Positions 25,759 to 34,895 of a DNA stretch of 64,000 bases are shown here, one piece after another. The notes below the pieces were generated by a model. That model made no database searches. It worked only from the letters and a program-made list of their open reading frames with translations, and was not told the DNA's origin. Source of the stretch: Mycolicibacterium moriokaense (lineage in GTDB: Bacteria > Actinomycetota > Actinomycetes > Mycobacteriales > Mycobacteriaceae). Positions within the stretch are counted from its first letter, which is position 1. Each line of letters opens with the position of its first letter. The stretch is from contig NZ_QQBJ01000002.1 in assembly GCF_003347205.1 (NCBI RefSeq), forward strand, positions 186,001 to 250,000. The letters are read 5' to 3'. A program made the position numbers and the translations under genes.

Positions 25759-27845
25759 CCCACGCCCAGGCACGCCAGGATCCAGGCGTGAATCTCGGCC
25801 TCGTACTCGAGTTGCGAGTATCGCCCCACCGGTCCCGCGTGTGCGCCGGAGCCCGTCTCGGCGCGGAACAGCACCGTCCGCCGCGACGTCGGCGAGGCGG
25901 GGTCGACGCCCGCCCCGCGCCCGGGATCGCCGGCCCGCAGCGTCGCGACCCACTTCGCCGGCTCCCGGACCAGCACCCTGCTGTCATGCACGGCGCCCGT
26001 CACCAGCAGCGCCGGGCGACCCTGCGCCCGCGGCGGGTTGTCGACCGGCGAGTACGACATCATCACCGCCCGATCGCCCGGATCAGCCGGATTGCCCCAC
26101 TCGTCCCACTCCGTGATCGTCAAGGGCAGCGACGGGTCCGACATCGTCGCGAGCACGTCGACGAACGGCACCTCGGCGACGATCCCGGCGAACCTCTCCG
26201 GACGCCGCGAGTACAGCGCGCCCTGCAGTAGGCCGCCCGCCGACAACCCGCGGCTCACGATGCGCTTCCCGTCGATCAACCCGTCGGCGAGAAAGTCCGC
26301 GACGCCCGCCTGGTCGTCGAAGGTGTGGGGCTTGGCCCGCAGACGACCGTCGAGCCACCAGCGCCTGCCCACTTCGCCGCCGCCGCGCGGTTGACCGAAC
26401 GCGCACACCACCCCGCGGTCGAGCAGCGACGGCAGCGAGCGCCACCAGTCGAAGCCGAAGTCGGGGTCCAGGCACACTTCATAGGAGCCGTAGCCGTACA
26501 GATACAGGGGCCTGCCGCCGTCGAGGTCGACGTCGCGCCTGCGCACCACCACGACGGGCACCTCGGTGCCGCTCGACGACGGGGCCAGCAGGCGCTCCTG
26601 GACGTAATCGTCGGCGTCCACCCCGACGACAGGGTCGACGTGACGCAGGCTGCGGCCGCCGGTGGCGATGTCGACGTCCTCGTGTCGGGTCGGATGGATG
26701 AAGGACTGCTGGACGACGGTGACGTAGCCCGCGTCGAAAACATCGTTGCGGCCCAGCGTCACCAGTCCGCCCGGCTCATCGGGCCAGATCTCGACGGGCT
26801 CGCCCCGGTACGGCAGCACCGTCAGCATCCCGACGCCGTCGCGCCGGGCCGCCACCACCACGGCGGCGTCGAACGCGTGCACCCGGTGGATGCGCGTCGC
26901 CGGGTCCTCGGGTTGATAGTCGGTCCACTGCCCCGGCGTCGCGACGTCGGCGGTGACGATCCGAAACGATTCCGCGTCCAGGTTCGTGACGATCAGGAAG
27001 CGGTCGCCCTCGGGTCCGGGCGCGTGCTCCACCAGGTACTCGACGTCATCCTGCCGGGGCCGCACGACTTGCGGTGTGCCGCCGGGCCCGCCACACGGCA
27101 GCACGCGCACCTCGGTGGCGGTCCGCGACGACGCGGTGATCACGAACCACGCCCCGGAGCGCGACACCTCCATGCTGACCTCGAACCGCTCGTCGGGTTC
27201 GGCGAACACCAGCCGATCGGTCGCGGGATCGGCGCCGAGCGTGTGCGCCCACACCTGGTGCGGTCGATTGACGTGGTCGGTGCGCAGATACAGATAGGTC
27301 GCCGAGTCGGCGCTCCAGCCCCCGCTCGGGAAGGTCGCCTCGATGACGCCCGGCAGGTCGGCGCCGGCGGCCAGGTCGCGAAACCGAAGCCGGTACCGCT
27401 CGTCGCCGACGACGTCGCAGGACCACGCCAACGTCTTGCCGTCGGGGCTGACCTCGCACTCGCCGCCGTGAAATTCGGCACCGGGGTGGGCGTCGGCCAC
27501 CGCCTGCAGGTCGATCACCGGCTCGTCGGCAGCGTCGGCCGCGCGGCGCACAAGGGCGGCGAATTCGGCTCCCGGCCGGTGGATTTCGCGGTAGGTGAAG
27601 TCCCCGGACCGCCAGGGCGCCGACTCTGAGTGGGCCGGCACCCGAGCGGTCATCTCGGCCGCCAGTCGGGCGCGCAACGCCGCGAGCGGAGCCACCCGCG
27701 CCTCGTAGTAGGACCGTTCGGCGTCGAGCAGAGCCACCAACTCCGCCGTCGGGTCGGCGATCCAGCCGTAGGGCCCACCGCCATCGCCTCCGGTCCTGGC
27801 GATCGGCGGCGCGAGCGCGGGGTCAGCATCGCGGCGGCCTGACAC
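25656..27845 (-). CDS. S9A-family oligopeptidase (oligopeptidase B / prolyl oligopeptidase type)
   Basis: About 729 residues from GTG at 27845, preceded by GGGAGG four bases upstream. An ATG at 27890 would add 15 residues. An N-terminal PGWIADP-like segment (GPYGWIADP) and a seven-blade propeller precede the alpha/beta-hydrolase domain. That domain has YLYGYGSYE, the nucleophile elbow SRGLSAGG, the catalytic Asp in GAVHDSRV and the His in GSGAHAGP. It cleaves short peptides in the cytoplasm. The last ~28 residues after LGVGY are a Ser/Pro/Thr-rich extension overlapping the antisense small gene. Confidence 0.87.
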   Translation of the reverse strand: MSGRRDADPALAPPIARTGGDGGGPYGWIADPTAELVALLDAERSYYEARVAPLAALRARLAAEMTARVPAHSESAPWRSGDFTYREIHRPGAEFAALVRRAADAADEPVIDLQAVADAHPGAEFHGGECEVSPDGKTLAWSCDVVGDERYRLRFRDLAAGADLPGVIEATFPSGGWSADSATYLYLRTDHVNRPHQVWAHTLGADPATDRLVFAEPDERFEVSMEVSRSGAWFVITASSRTATEVRVLPCGGPGGTPQVVRPRQDDVEYLVEHAPGPEGDRFLIVTNLDAESFRIVTADVATPGQWTDYQPEDPATRIHRVHAFDAAVVVAARRDGVGMLTVLPYRGEPVEIWPDEPGGLVTLGRNDVFDAGYVTVVQQSFIHPTRHEDVDIATGGRSLRHVDPVVGVDADDYVQERLLAPSSSGTEVPVVVVRRRDVDLDGGRPLYLYGYGSYEVCLDPDFGFDWWRSLPSLLDRGVVCAFGQPRGGGEVGRRWWLDGRLRAKPHTFDDQAGVADFLADGLIDGKRIVSRGLSAGGLLQGALYSRRPERFAGIVAEVPFVDVLATMSDPSLPLTITEWDEWGNPADPGDRAVMMSYSPVDNPPRAQGRPALLVTGAVHDSRVLVREPAKWVATLRAGDPGRGAGVDPASPTSRRTVLFRAETGSGAHAGPVGRYSQLEYEAEIHAWILACLGVGYRPDSSSNDGRGLPAPSQPTADPTSTPTVDHHQ

Positions 27846-28007
27846 GACACCTCCCACGAGTCTCAACGGGTCAGACGTGATGGCAACCATAGCGCCGGAC
27901 AAGCGACGAAATCGTTCAAGATCCCCGGACTTGCCACGCGAATCCGTCGTTCGTGGTGTATTTGTTGTTTCCTGATCCGTCAGTCAAACAGCTCAAACCG
28001 AGGGCAC

Positions 28008-29834
28008 ATGATGGCAAACCGACCCGCCCGTCTCGTCGCCGCATTGGCATGCATCGCCGGCCTGCTCCTTTTCACATCCGGCCTCTCGAGCGCCGACGAG
28101 CCGCCACCCAAGACGGTGTTCACCGTCGGCGTCGTCCAGGACGTCGACTCGCTCAACCCGTTCATCGGGGTCACGGTCGCGGCATACGAGATGTTCCAAC
28201 TGCAGTACCCGACGCTGACCGAGTGGGACGCGAAGAACTTCGCCGTCGTACCGGGGCTGGCGGAGTCCTGGAAGGAATCGCCGGACAAGTTGTCCTGGAC
28301 CTACAAGATCAGGTCGGATCTGAAGTGGAGCGACGGCGAACCGATGACCGCCAAGGACGCCGCGTACACCTTCGATCGCATCATCAACGGCACGTTCGAG
28401 AAGACCAACTACGGCAACTACGTCAGCAACATCACCAAGGCCGAGGCCCCCGACGACACCACGCTCGTCCTGACCGTCGACAAACCGACACCGATCATGC
28501 AGACGCTCGCCGTCTACATCCTGCCCGAGCACATCTGGTCCAAGATCGACGAAACGGCAGTCCAGAGCTACAACAACGAACCCAAGGACGGTAAACCGAC
28601 GGTCGGCGCGGGACCGTACACAGTCGTCGAGCGCAAGGTCGGCGAGTTCACCAGGCTGGTCGCCAACCCGAACTTCTACCGGGGCAAGCCCGCCGTAGAC
28701 GAGGTCGTGTTCAGGATCTATGCCAACCCCGATGCGCTGGGCCAGGCGCTGCGGAAGGGCGAGATCGACTACGCAGACAGCCTGGAGGCCAACGTCTTCG
28801 ACTCGCTCGCCGACGCGCCGAACATCGAGCGCAAGTCGGCAATCTACCCGGGGTTCAACGAGCTGGCCTTCAACACCGGCGCGGCGACAGTCGACAACAA
28901 ACCGATCGGCGACGGCAACCCGCTGCTGAAGGACAAGCGCCTGCGTGAGGCGATCGGCTGGTCGTTGGACCGAAAGACCATGGTGGACAAAGTCTTCGGC
29001 GGCCACGGCAGCATCGGCAATACGATCATCGCGCCGATGTTCGAGGAATGGCATCTGCAACCACCCAACGAGGTCAGCTACGACCCGGAGAAGGCCAAGC
29101 AGATGCTGGACGCCGCGGGCTACAAGGTCGGTCCCGACGGTATCCGCCGCGCCGACAACGGCGCGCGGCTGGACTTCCGGCTGTTCGGCCGGTCCGACTC
29201 TCCGACGTCGAAGAAGGCCGTCGAGTACATCAAGCGCTATCTCGCAGACGTCGGCATCGCGGCGAACGTCACGCTGATCTCGGAGGACGCACTCACCGAA
29301 AAGATCGGCCAGGGTGAGTTCGACATGTTCGACTGGGGCTGGGTCGTGGAGCCGGACCCGAACTACCAGCTGTCGACGATGACCTGTGACAGTAGATCGT
29401 ACGAGGACGGCGGAAGCGTGCTGGCGGGCCTGTCTGACTCGTTCTATTGCAATCCGAAATACGACGAGCTCTTCGCGGCGCAAGGCAGTGAGACCGATCC
29501 GGCGAAGCGCCAAGAGATCGTCAAGCAGATGCAGCAGATCCTGTACGACGACTGGCCGTACGCGGTGACGTACTACTACGACAACCTGGTCGCCTATCGC
29601 ACCGACAAGTTCGAGGGCTTCATCCCGCAGCCCGACCCCGACGGTGCGTACCTGTTCCAGTACGGCACATGGAGTTACGAGAACCTCAAGCCCGTCGGAG
29701 CGGGCGGGGGTCAGGGTGGTGGCCCGTCGCCCGCGCTGATCGGCGGCATCGTGGCCGCCGTAGCGGTTCTCGGCGGTCTCGGCTTCCTACTGCTGCGACG
29801 GCGGCGCGCCGGAGCGGCCGACGACCGGGAGTGA
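28008..29834 (+). CDS. Family-5 ABC transporter substrate-binding protein with C-terminal membrane anchor
   Basis: 608 residues from ATG at 28008 (or 28011). A Sec signal peptide (about 1-29, cut near SSADE, no lipobox Cys) is followed by the SBP_bac_5 fold: NPFIGVTVAAYEMFQLQYPTL, LKWSDGEPMTAKDAAYTFDR, ILPEHIW and REAIGWSLDRKTMVDKVF. After a Gly/Ser linker the protein ends in a membrane segment (about 577-597) with an RRRR stop-transfer, so it is tethered by its C-terminus rather than by lipid. Peptides, opines or other polar compounds are usual ligands. It heads a nine-gene plus-strand array to 36880. Confidence 0.9.
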   Translation: MMANRPARLVAALACIAGLLLFTSGLSSADEPPPKTVFTVGVVQDVDSLNPFIGVTVAAYEMFQLQYPTLTEWDAKNFAVVPGLAESWKESPDKLSWTYKIRSDLKWSDGEPMTAKDAAYTFDRIINGTFEKTNYGNYVSNITKAEAPDDTTLVLTVDKPTPIMQTLAVYILPEHIWSKIDETAVQSYNNEPKDGKPTVGAGPYTVVERKVGEFTRLVANPNFYRGKPAVDEVVFRIYANPDALGQALRKGEIDYADSLEANVFDSLADAPNIERKSAIYPGFNELAFNTGAATVDNKPIGDGNPLLKDKRLREAIGWSLDRKTMVDKVFGGHGSIGNTIIAPMFEEWHLQPPNEVSYDPEKAKQMLDAAGYKVGPDGIRRADNGARLDFRLFGRSDSPTSKKAVEYIKRYLADVGIAANVTLISEDALTEKIGQGEFDMFDWGWVVEPDPNYQLSTMTCDSRSYEDGGSVLAGLSDSFYCNPKYDELFAAQGSETDPAKRQEIVKQMQQILYDDWPYAVTYYYDNLVAYRTDKFEGFIPQPDPDGAYLFQYGTWSYENLKPVGAGGGQGGGPSPALIGGIVAAVAVLGGLGFLLLRRRRAGAADDRE

Positions 29835-29841
29835 CACCGCC

Positions 29842-30879
29842 ATGGCGCTGATCAGCGCACCGGACGTAGCCCCCACCCCGCCTGCCGCAGGGCGGGGGCG
29901 CGTCCTAGGGCCGGGTGCTCGATTCGCGCTGTCCCGCGTGCTGTCGTCGGTGGGGACGTTGATCTTCGTCATCCTGTTCAACTTCTTCCTGTTCCGGATG
30001 CTGCCGGGCGACCCCGTCGCGCTCTATACCCGTGGGCGCGACGTGGATCCGGAGATCAGACGGCAGATGCAGGCGAAGTTCCATGCCCCGCTGGCGGATC
30101 AGTTCCTGCAGTACATCAAGAACCCGTTCGTTCCCGAGCTACCGTCTCAGCAGTTCAGTGTCCCGGTGTGGGACGTCATCGTCCCGCGGATCGGGCCGAC
30201 ACTGCTGCTGGTCGGCACGGCGACCGTGCTCGCGACGATCTTCGGCGTCTGGCTTGGCGTCCGTAGCGCGTGGAAGCGCGGTCAGCGCTTCGACAAAGTC
30301 GCCACCACAACGACTCTCGTGCTGTACTCGATGCCGGAGTTCTGGTTCGGCATGATCCTGCTGATCGTGTTCGCGGTCGGGGTATTCGGATTCCCCGGCA
30401 TCTTTCCCGTCGGCGGCATGTCCTCACCGGGCGTCGACAACACCAGCGTCGCCGGCATACTCGACGTCGGCTGGCACCTCACCCTGCCGGTGTTCACGCT
30501 CACCGTGGTCTATCTGGCGGAGTACGCGTTGGTCATGCGGGCCTCGCTGATCGATGAGATGGGCCAGGACTACCTGCAGACCGCCCGCGCCAAGGGTTTA
30601 CGCGACGACGACGTGCGGCGCAAACACGCAGTGCCCAACGCGCTGTTGCCGACGACGACGCTGATCTTCCTCAACCTCGGCTTCGTCATCGGTGGCGCGA
30701 TCACCATCGAATACGTCTTCTCGCTGTCGGGTCTCGGCTCGCTGACCGTACAGGCCCTGCGCGGACCCGATATCCCGCTGTTGCAGACGCTGTTCGTGTT
30801 GTTCTCCGCCGCAGTGATTCTGGCGAATCTGATCGCCGACCTCCTGTACGCCCGCCTGGATCCGCGGGTGCGGACATGA
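29842..30879 (+). CDS. ABC transporter permease, DppB/OppB type
   Basis: 345 residues from ATG at 29842, 7 bases after the substrate-binding protein gene. A first membrane helix (about 35-57) with FNFFLFRMLPGDPVAL is the DppB/OppB signature. Five more helices follow, with the EAA loop DYLQTARAKGLRDDDVRRKHAVPNALLP. It forms the translocation pore with the next gene product, and overlaps that gene by 4 bases (ATGA). Confidence 0.93.
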   Translation: MALISAPDVAPTPPAAGRGRVLGPGARFALSRVLSSVGTLIFVILFNFFLFRMLPGDPVALYTRGRDVDPEIRRQMQAKFHAPLADQFLQYIKNPFVPELPSQQFSVPVWDVIVPRIGPTLLLVGTATVLATIFGVWLGVRSAWKRGQRFDKVATTTTLVLYSMPEFWFGMILLIVFAVGVFGFPGIFPVGGMSSPGVDNTSVAGILDVGWHLTLPVFTLTVVYLAEYALVMRASLIDEMGQDYLQTARAKGLRDDDVRRKHAVPNALLPTTTLIFLNLGFVIGGAITIEYVFSLSGLGSLTVQALRGPDIPLLQTLFVLFSAAVILANLIADLLYARLDPRVRT

Positions 30880-31784
30880 CCACCTCGACGGCTCCGGTTT
30901 CGGCACGCTCGATCGTATGGACGCGCCGCCGCCGGGCGTGGAACGACCTGGCAGGCAAGTTCCGGCGATCCCGGCCGGGCATGCTCGGGCTGAGCATCTT
31001 CGTGGTCTTCACCGCGATCGCGTTGCTGGCGCCCGTCCTGTTCGACGAGTCCCAACTCGACGTCACCAAGGCAACCGGCGCGGTGTACGAACCTCCGTCC
31101 GGGCAGTACTGGCTCGGCACCGACGACGCGGGCCGCAACGTACTGGCGATGGTGGTGTGGGGCGCCCGCATCTCCCTGCTTGTCGGCTTGTGCGCCACCG
31201 TGCTGGCGATGGTCATCGGCACCTCTGTGGGAATCGCGTCGGGGCACTACCGCGGACTGATTGCCGGCGTTCTCAACCGGGTCACCGATTGGTTCCTCGT
31301 CATTCCGTTCCTGCCGTTGGCCATCGTGTTGGCCACCGTGCTCGGTAAGAGCCTGCTCAACATCATCATCGTGATCGGCGTGACGTCGTGGCCTGCCACC
31401 GCCCGGCTGATCCGGGCCCAGACACTGTCGGTCGAGGGGCGGCCCTACCTGGAGCGCGCCAAGGCGCTCGGCTCGGGCGACCTGCACCAGATGACGCGCC
31501 ACGTGCTGCCCAACGTGATGCCCCTGGTGCTCGCGAACACGACTCTGGCCGTGTCGATCTCGATTCTCTCCGAGACGACGTTGTCCTTCCTCGGCCTGGG
31601 CGACCCGACCGCGGTGTCCTGGGGAACAATCCTGGACGACGCCTTCTCCAGCGGCGCCATCTCCGCGGGCGCGTGGTGGTATCTGGCGCCGCCGGGTATC
31701 TGCGTCGTGTTGGTGGTGCTGGCCTTCAACCTCATCGGGCGAACGCTCGAGGAGATCCTCGACCCGCGTGGAGCCCACGAGTGA
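30876..31784 (+). CDS. ABC transporter permease, DppC/OppC type
   Basis: 302 residues from ATG at 30876. An N-terminal cytoplasmic segment and TM1 (GLSIFVVFTAIALLAPVLF) are followed by WLGTDDAGRNVLAMVVWGAR, the DppC/OppC signature, and the EAA loop YLERAKALGSGDLHQMTRHVLPNVMP. It ends in a GTGA overlap with the first ATPase gene. Confidence 0.93.
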   Translation: MTTSTAPVSARSIVWTRRRRAWNDLAGKFRRSRPGMLGLSIFVVFTAIALLAPVLFDESQLDVTKATGAVYEPPSGQYWLGTDDAGRNVLAMVVWGARISLLVGLCATVLAMVIGTSVGIASGHYRGLIAGVLNRVTDWFLVIPFLPLAIVLATVLGKSLLNIIIVIGVTSWPATARLIRAQTLSVEGRPYLERAKALGSGDLHQMTRHVLPNVMPLVLANTTLAVSISILSETTLSFLGLGDPTAVSWGTILDDAFSSGAISAGAWWYLAPPGICVVLVVLAFNLIGRTLEEILDPRGAHE

Positions 31785-32746
31785 CGCTGCTGGAGTTCGA
31801 CGACGTCAGCGTCACCTACGAGTCCAGGCAGGGGCCGGTCCCGGCGGTGCGCAATGTGTCACTGAGCGTGTCGCAGGGCGAGACCGTGGGAATCGCAGGC
31901 GAATCCGGCTGCGGCAAGACCACGTTGACCAGTTCGGTGTTGCGTCTGCTGCCGAAATCCGCGCAGGTGTCCGGACACATCCGGCTCAACGGCGAGGATG
32001 TCATGGCGATGTCGTTCGGCCAGTTGCGCGCGGTTCGGTGGGCGCAGGCCGCCGTCGTGTTCCAGGGTGCGATGCATGCCCTCAACCCGGTGCAGCGCAT
32101 CGAAACTCAACTGGCCGAACCGATCCTGCTGCATGACGACGTCGGAGCGCGCGCGGCACGCACCCGGGTCGGCGAGCTGCTCGGTCAGGTCGGCCTGCCC
32201 GCCAGTCGAGCCGGCGCCTACCCGCATCAACTCTCCGGTGGCCAGAGGCAGCGCGTCATGATCGCGATGGCGTTGGCCTGCCGTCCCAAGCTGCTGATCG
32301 CCGACGAACCCACCACCGCGCTGGATGTCATGGTGCAGGCGCAGGTGCTGGATCTGCTGTCGTCGTTGGTGGCCGAACTCGGCCTCGGCGTGGTGTTCAT
32401 CAGCCACGACCTGTCCGTCCTGGCCGCCACCTGCGACCGGGTCGCGGTGATGTATGCGGGCCGGATCGTCGAACAGGGCAGGGCGAGCGATGTTTTCACT
32501 CGGCCGCTGCACCCCTACGCACGCGCGTTGGCCGCGGCGTTTCCCCGCATCGGCGACGCGCGGTTCCGCTATGCGCCCGCCGGGGTGCCCGGCGACCCAC
32601 CGTTCCCCGGTGATCTGCCCTCGGGGTGTCCGTTCCACCCGCGGTGCCCGCGGGCGACCGAGGCGTGCACGGCGTCGGAACCCTCGCTGCGGAGCTACGG
32701 CGACCGCGACGCCGCGTGCCACCACGCCGGGGAGGTGCTGGTGTGA
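31781..32746 (+). CDS. ABC transporter ATP-binding protein, DppD/OppD type
   Basis: 321 residues from GTG at 31781. Walker A is GESGCGKTTLT, the signature is QLSGGQRQRVMIAM and Walker B is LLIADEPTTALD. The C-terminal oligopeptide-transporter extension (HPRCPRATEAC) carries Cys that, in this family, can bind an Fe-S cluster. It overlaps the permease gene and the second ATPase gene by 4 bases each, so all transporter parts are translationally coupled. Confidence 0.93.
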   Translation: MTLLEFDDVSVTYESRQGPVPAVRNVSLSVSQGETVGIAGESGCGKTTLTSSVLRLLPKSAQVSGHIRLNGEDVMAMSFGQLRAVRWAQAAVVFQGAMHALNPVQRIETQLAEPILLHDDVGARAARTRVGELLGQVGLPASRAGAYPHQLSGGQRQRVMIAMALACRPKLLIADEPTTALDVMVQAQVLDLLSSLVAELGLGVVFISHDLSVLAATCDRVAVMYAGRIVEQGRASDVFTRPLHPYARALAAAFPRIGDARFRYAPAGVPGDPPFPGDLPSGCPFHPRCPRATEACTASEPSLRSYGDRDAACHHAGEVLV

Positions 32747-33753
32747 CGGCGACCGCGGAAGCCGGCTCGGCGGCGCTCGAGACCCGCGATCTGAGAGTCG
32801 AATTCCGGATCAAGGGCGGCGGCGTGGCGCGTGCGGTGGACGGCGTCGACCTCGCGGTCCGACGCGGCGAGATCCTCGCGCTCGTCGGCGAGAGCGGCTC
32901 CGGCAAGACGACATTGGCCCGGACCATCCTCGGGTTGCAGCGGCCGACGGCGGGGACGGTCCACGTCGATGGGGAGGCGCTGTCCTACCGGGCCCGCGAT
33001 CTCAAGGCCTATCGTCGTCGCGCGCAACTGATCCTGCAGGACCCGTCCGGGGCGCTCAACCCGAGGCACACCGTGTATGAGGCCGTCGCCGAGGGCCTGC
33101 GGGTGCACGGCCTGCACGACGGCGAGGAAGCCAAGGTCGCCGACGCTTTATCGCGTGCGGGACTGCGTCCCCCCGACCGCTTCTACCTGCGCTACCCGCA
33201 CGAACTGTCCGGCGGGCAGCGCCAGCGGGTGGTGATCGCGGGGGCTCTGGTACTCGACCCCGACATCATCGTCGCCGACGAGCCGGTGTCGAGCCTCGAC
33301 GCGTCGGTTCGGGGTGAGATCCTCGCCCTGTTGCTGCGGCTGCGCGACGACCTGGGCTTGACGCTGGTGGTCGTCACCCATGACCTCGGCCTCGCCTGGA
33401 ACATCGCCGACCGGGTGGCCGTGATGTACCTCGGCCGCATCCTGGAGATGGGTCCGACCGAGCAGATCATGTCCGCGCCTGCGCATCCCTACACCAAGGC
33501 GCTCCTGTCGGTGGTGCCGGAGACCGAGCAGCTGACGCCGGTGGTGCTCGCGGGTGAGACCCCCGACCCCACCCGCATCCCTGCCGGCTGCCGGTTCCAC
33601 ACTCGCTGCCCCGCGCTCGCGGACGGCACGGCCGAGGCCGCGGGCGTGGACGAACAATGCCGAACCGTCGAACTTCCGGTTCTGAAGGCCGATGTCGACA
33701 GCGACGGCCACAGCAGCGCATGCCATCTCGTCACAGCGGACGCCGGGAAGTAG
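32743..33753 (+). CDS. ABC transporter ATP-binding protein, DppF/OppF type
   Basis: 336 residues from GTG at 32743. Walker A is GESGSGKTTLA, the signature is ELSGGQRQRVVIA and Walker B is IIVADEPVSSLD. The C-terminal domain has the RFHTRCPAL Cys motif. It completes the five-part importer. The next gene starts two bases after its stop codon, so the importer and the catabolic enzymes form one unit. Confidence 0.93.
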   Translation: MTATAEAGSAALETRDLRVEFRIKGGGVARAVDGVDLAVRRGEILALVGESGSGKTTLARTILGLQRPTAGTVHVDGEALSYRARDLKAYRRRAQLILQDPSGALNPRHTVYEAVAEGLRVHGLHDGEEAKVADALSRAGLRPPDRFYLRYPHELSGGQRQRVVIAGALVLDPDIIVADEPVSSLDASVRGEILALLLRLRDDLGLTLVVVTHDLGLAWNIADRVAVMYLGRILEMGPTEQIMSAPAHPYTKALLSVVPETEQLTPVVLAGETPDPTRIPAGCRFHTRCPALADGTAEAAGVDEQCRTVELPVLKADVDSDGHSSACHLVTADAGK

Positions 33754-33755
33754 CC

Positions 33756-34895
33756 GTGCCGGGCACGTCGCCGCGGCGGCTCGAGCCGGCCCTCGATCGC
33801 CACCACTACGTCGACGCGGCATCCTTCGCCCGCGAAACCGACGTGCTGCGGCGGGAGTGGACCTGCATCGGCCGACTCGACGACATCGGCCTGGGCGCCG
33901 CGGCCGGTGTCATGCCCGAGCGCCGTGCGGTGGTGTCCTACTTCGGTGAGTCGGTGATCGTCACCGCCGACGACGCCGGATCGCTGCACGCTCTCGCGAA
34001 CGTGTGCAGGCACCGGGGCTCCCAGGTCGTTCCCGTCGAGCCCGGCGTTCCCGTCGCGCCCTGCGTCGCGAAATCCCTGCGCTGCCCGTATCACTCGTGG
34101 ACCTATGGGTTGGACGGCCGCCTACTGCACGCGCCCCACACCGACGACGTCGACCTGGACGCTTCGGCTTTCGCGCTGCGGCCATTGCGCGCCGCGGCAT
34201 GGGGCGGATTCCTCTGGGTCACCGAGAATCCGGAGGCGGACGCCGTCGTCGACGCGCTGGCGCCGGTGCCCAACCGGGTGCGGCGTTATCCGCTGGAGCG
34301 CCTTGTGGTGGGCCTGCGGCTGAGCTACTCGGTTGCGGCGAACTGGAAGGTGATCGCCGAGAACTACAACGAGTGCTACCACTGCGGGCCCGTTCACCCG
34401 GAACTGTCCCGCCTGATCCCCGCGTTCGGCGGCGGCGGCACCGACCTCGAGTGGGAGGACGGCATCCCGCACCGTGAGGGAGCATGGACGTTCACGGTGT
34501 CCGGCACCACCGACCGCTCACCGTTCCCTGACCTCAACGAAGCCGAACGGGTGCGGCACAAGGGCGAACTGGTGTACCCGAACCTGTTGCTGTCGCTGGC
34601 GGCCGATCACGTCGCGGCGTTCGTGCTGCGGGCCACCGCGGTCGACCGCACGGAGATCGTCTGTGATCTGCTGTTCGCGCCCGACGAGGCGGCGAAGCCG
34701 GGCTTCGATCCCAGCGACGCGGGCGATCTCTGGGATCTGGTCAACCGGCAGGACTGGGCGATCTGCGAATCGGTGCAGCGCGGAATGGCGTCGCGCTACT
34801 ACACCCGGGGGTGGTTCGCGCCGATGGAGGACGCGTCGGCCGACATCCGTCGCTGGCTGCTCCCCCGGCTCGAGGGGCGCGGCGCGGATGTCTGA
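33756..34895 (+). CDS. Rieske-type aromatic-ring/N-demethylating oxygenase, alpha subunit (GbcA-like)
   Basis: 379 residues from GTG at 33756. The Rieske [2Fe-2S] motif is CRHRGS...CPYHSW (Cys84, His86, Cys110, His113). The mononuclear iron site has NYNECYHCGPVHPEL (His209, His214) and Asp333 in DWAICES. This arrangement is that of glycine-betaine, stachydrine and carnitine monooxygenases rather than true ring dioxygenases. Such enzymes need a ferredoxin reductase (GbcB type), and none is encoded nearby. Its neighbours, a sarcosine-oxidase-type enzyme and a methyltransferase, support N-demethylation of a methylated amine (inference). Confidence 0.87.
   Translation: MPGTSPRRLEPALDRHHYVDAASFARETDVLRREWTCIGRLDDIGLGAAAGVMPERRAVVSYFGESVIVTADDAGSLHALANVCRHRGSQVVPVEPGVPVAPCVAKSLRCPYHSWTYGLDGRLLHAPHTDDVDLDASAFALRPLRAAAWGGFLWVTENPEADAVVDALAPVPNRVRRYPLERLVVGLRLSYSVAANWKVIAENYNECYHCGPVHPELSRLIPAFGGGGTDLEWEDGIPHREGAWTFTVSGTTDRSPFPDLNEAERVRHKGELVYPNLLLSLAADHVAAFVLRATAVDRTEIVCDLLFAPDEAAKPGFDPSDAGDLWDLVNRQDWAICESVQRGMASRYYTRGWFAPMEDASADIRRWLLPRLEGRGADV

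Noticed and set aside
27891-28007. Extra small gene between the S9 peptidase and the ABC operon
   Set aside because: Only a short divergent promoter region; no start with ribosome binding site or coding pattern apart from those of the flanking genes.
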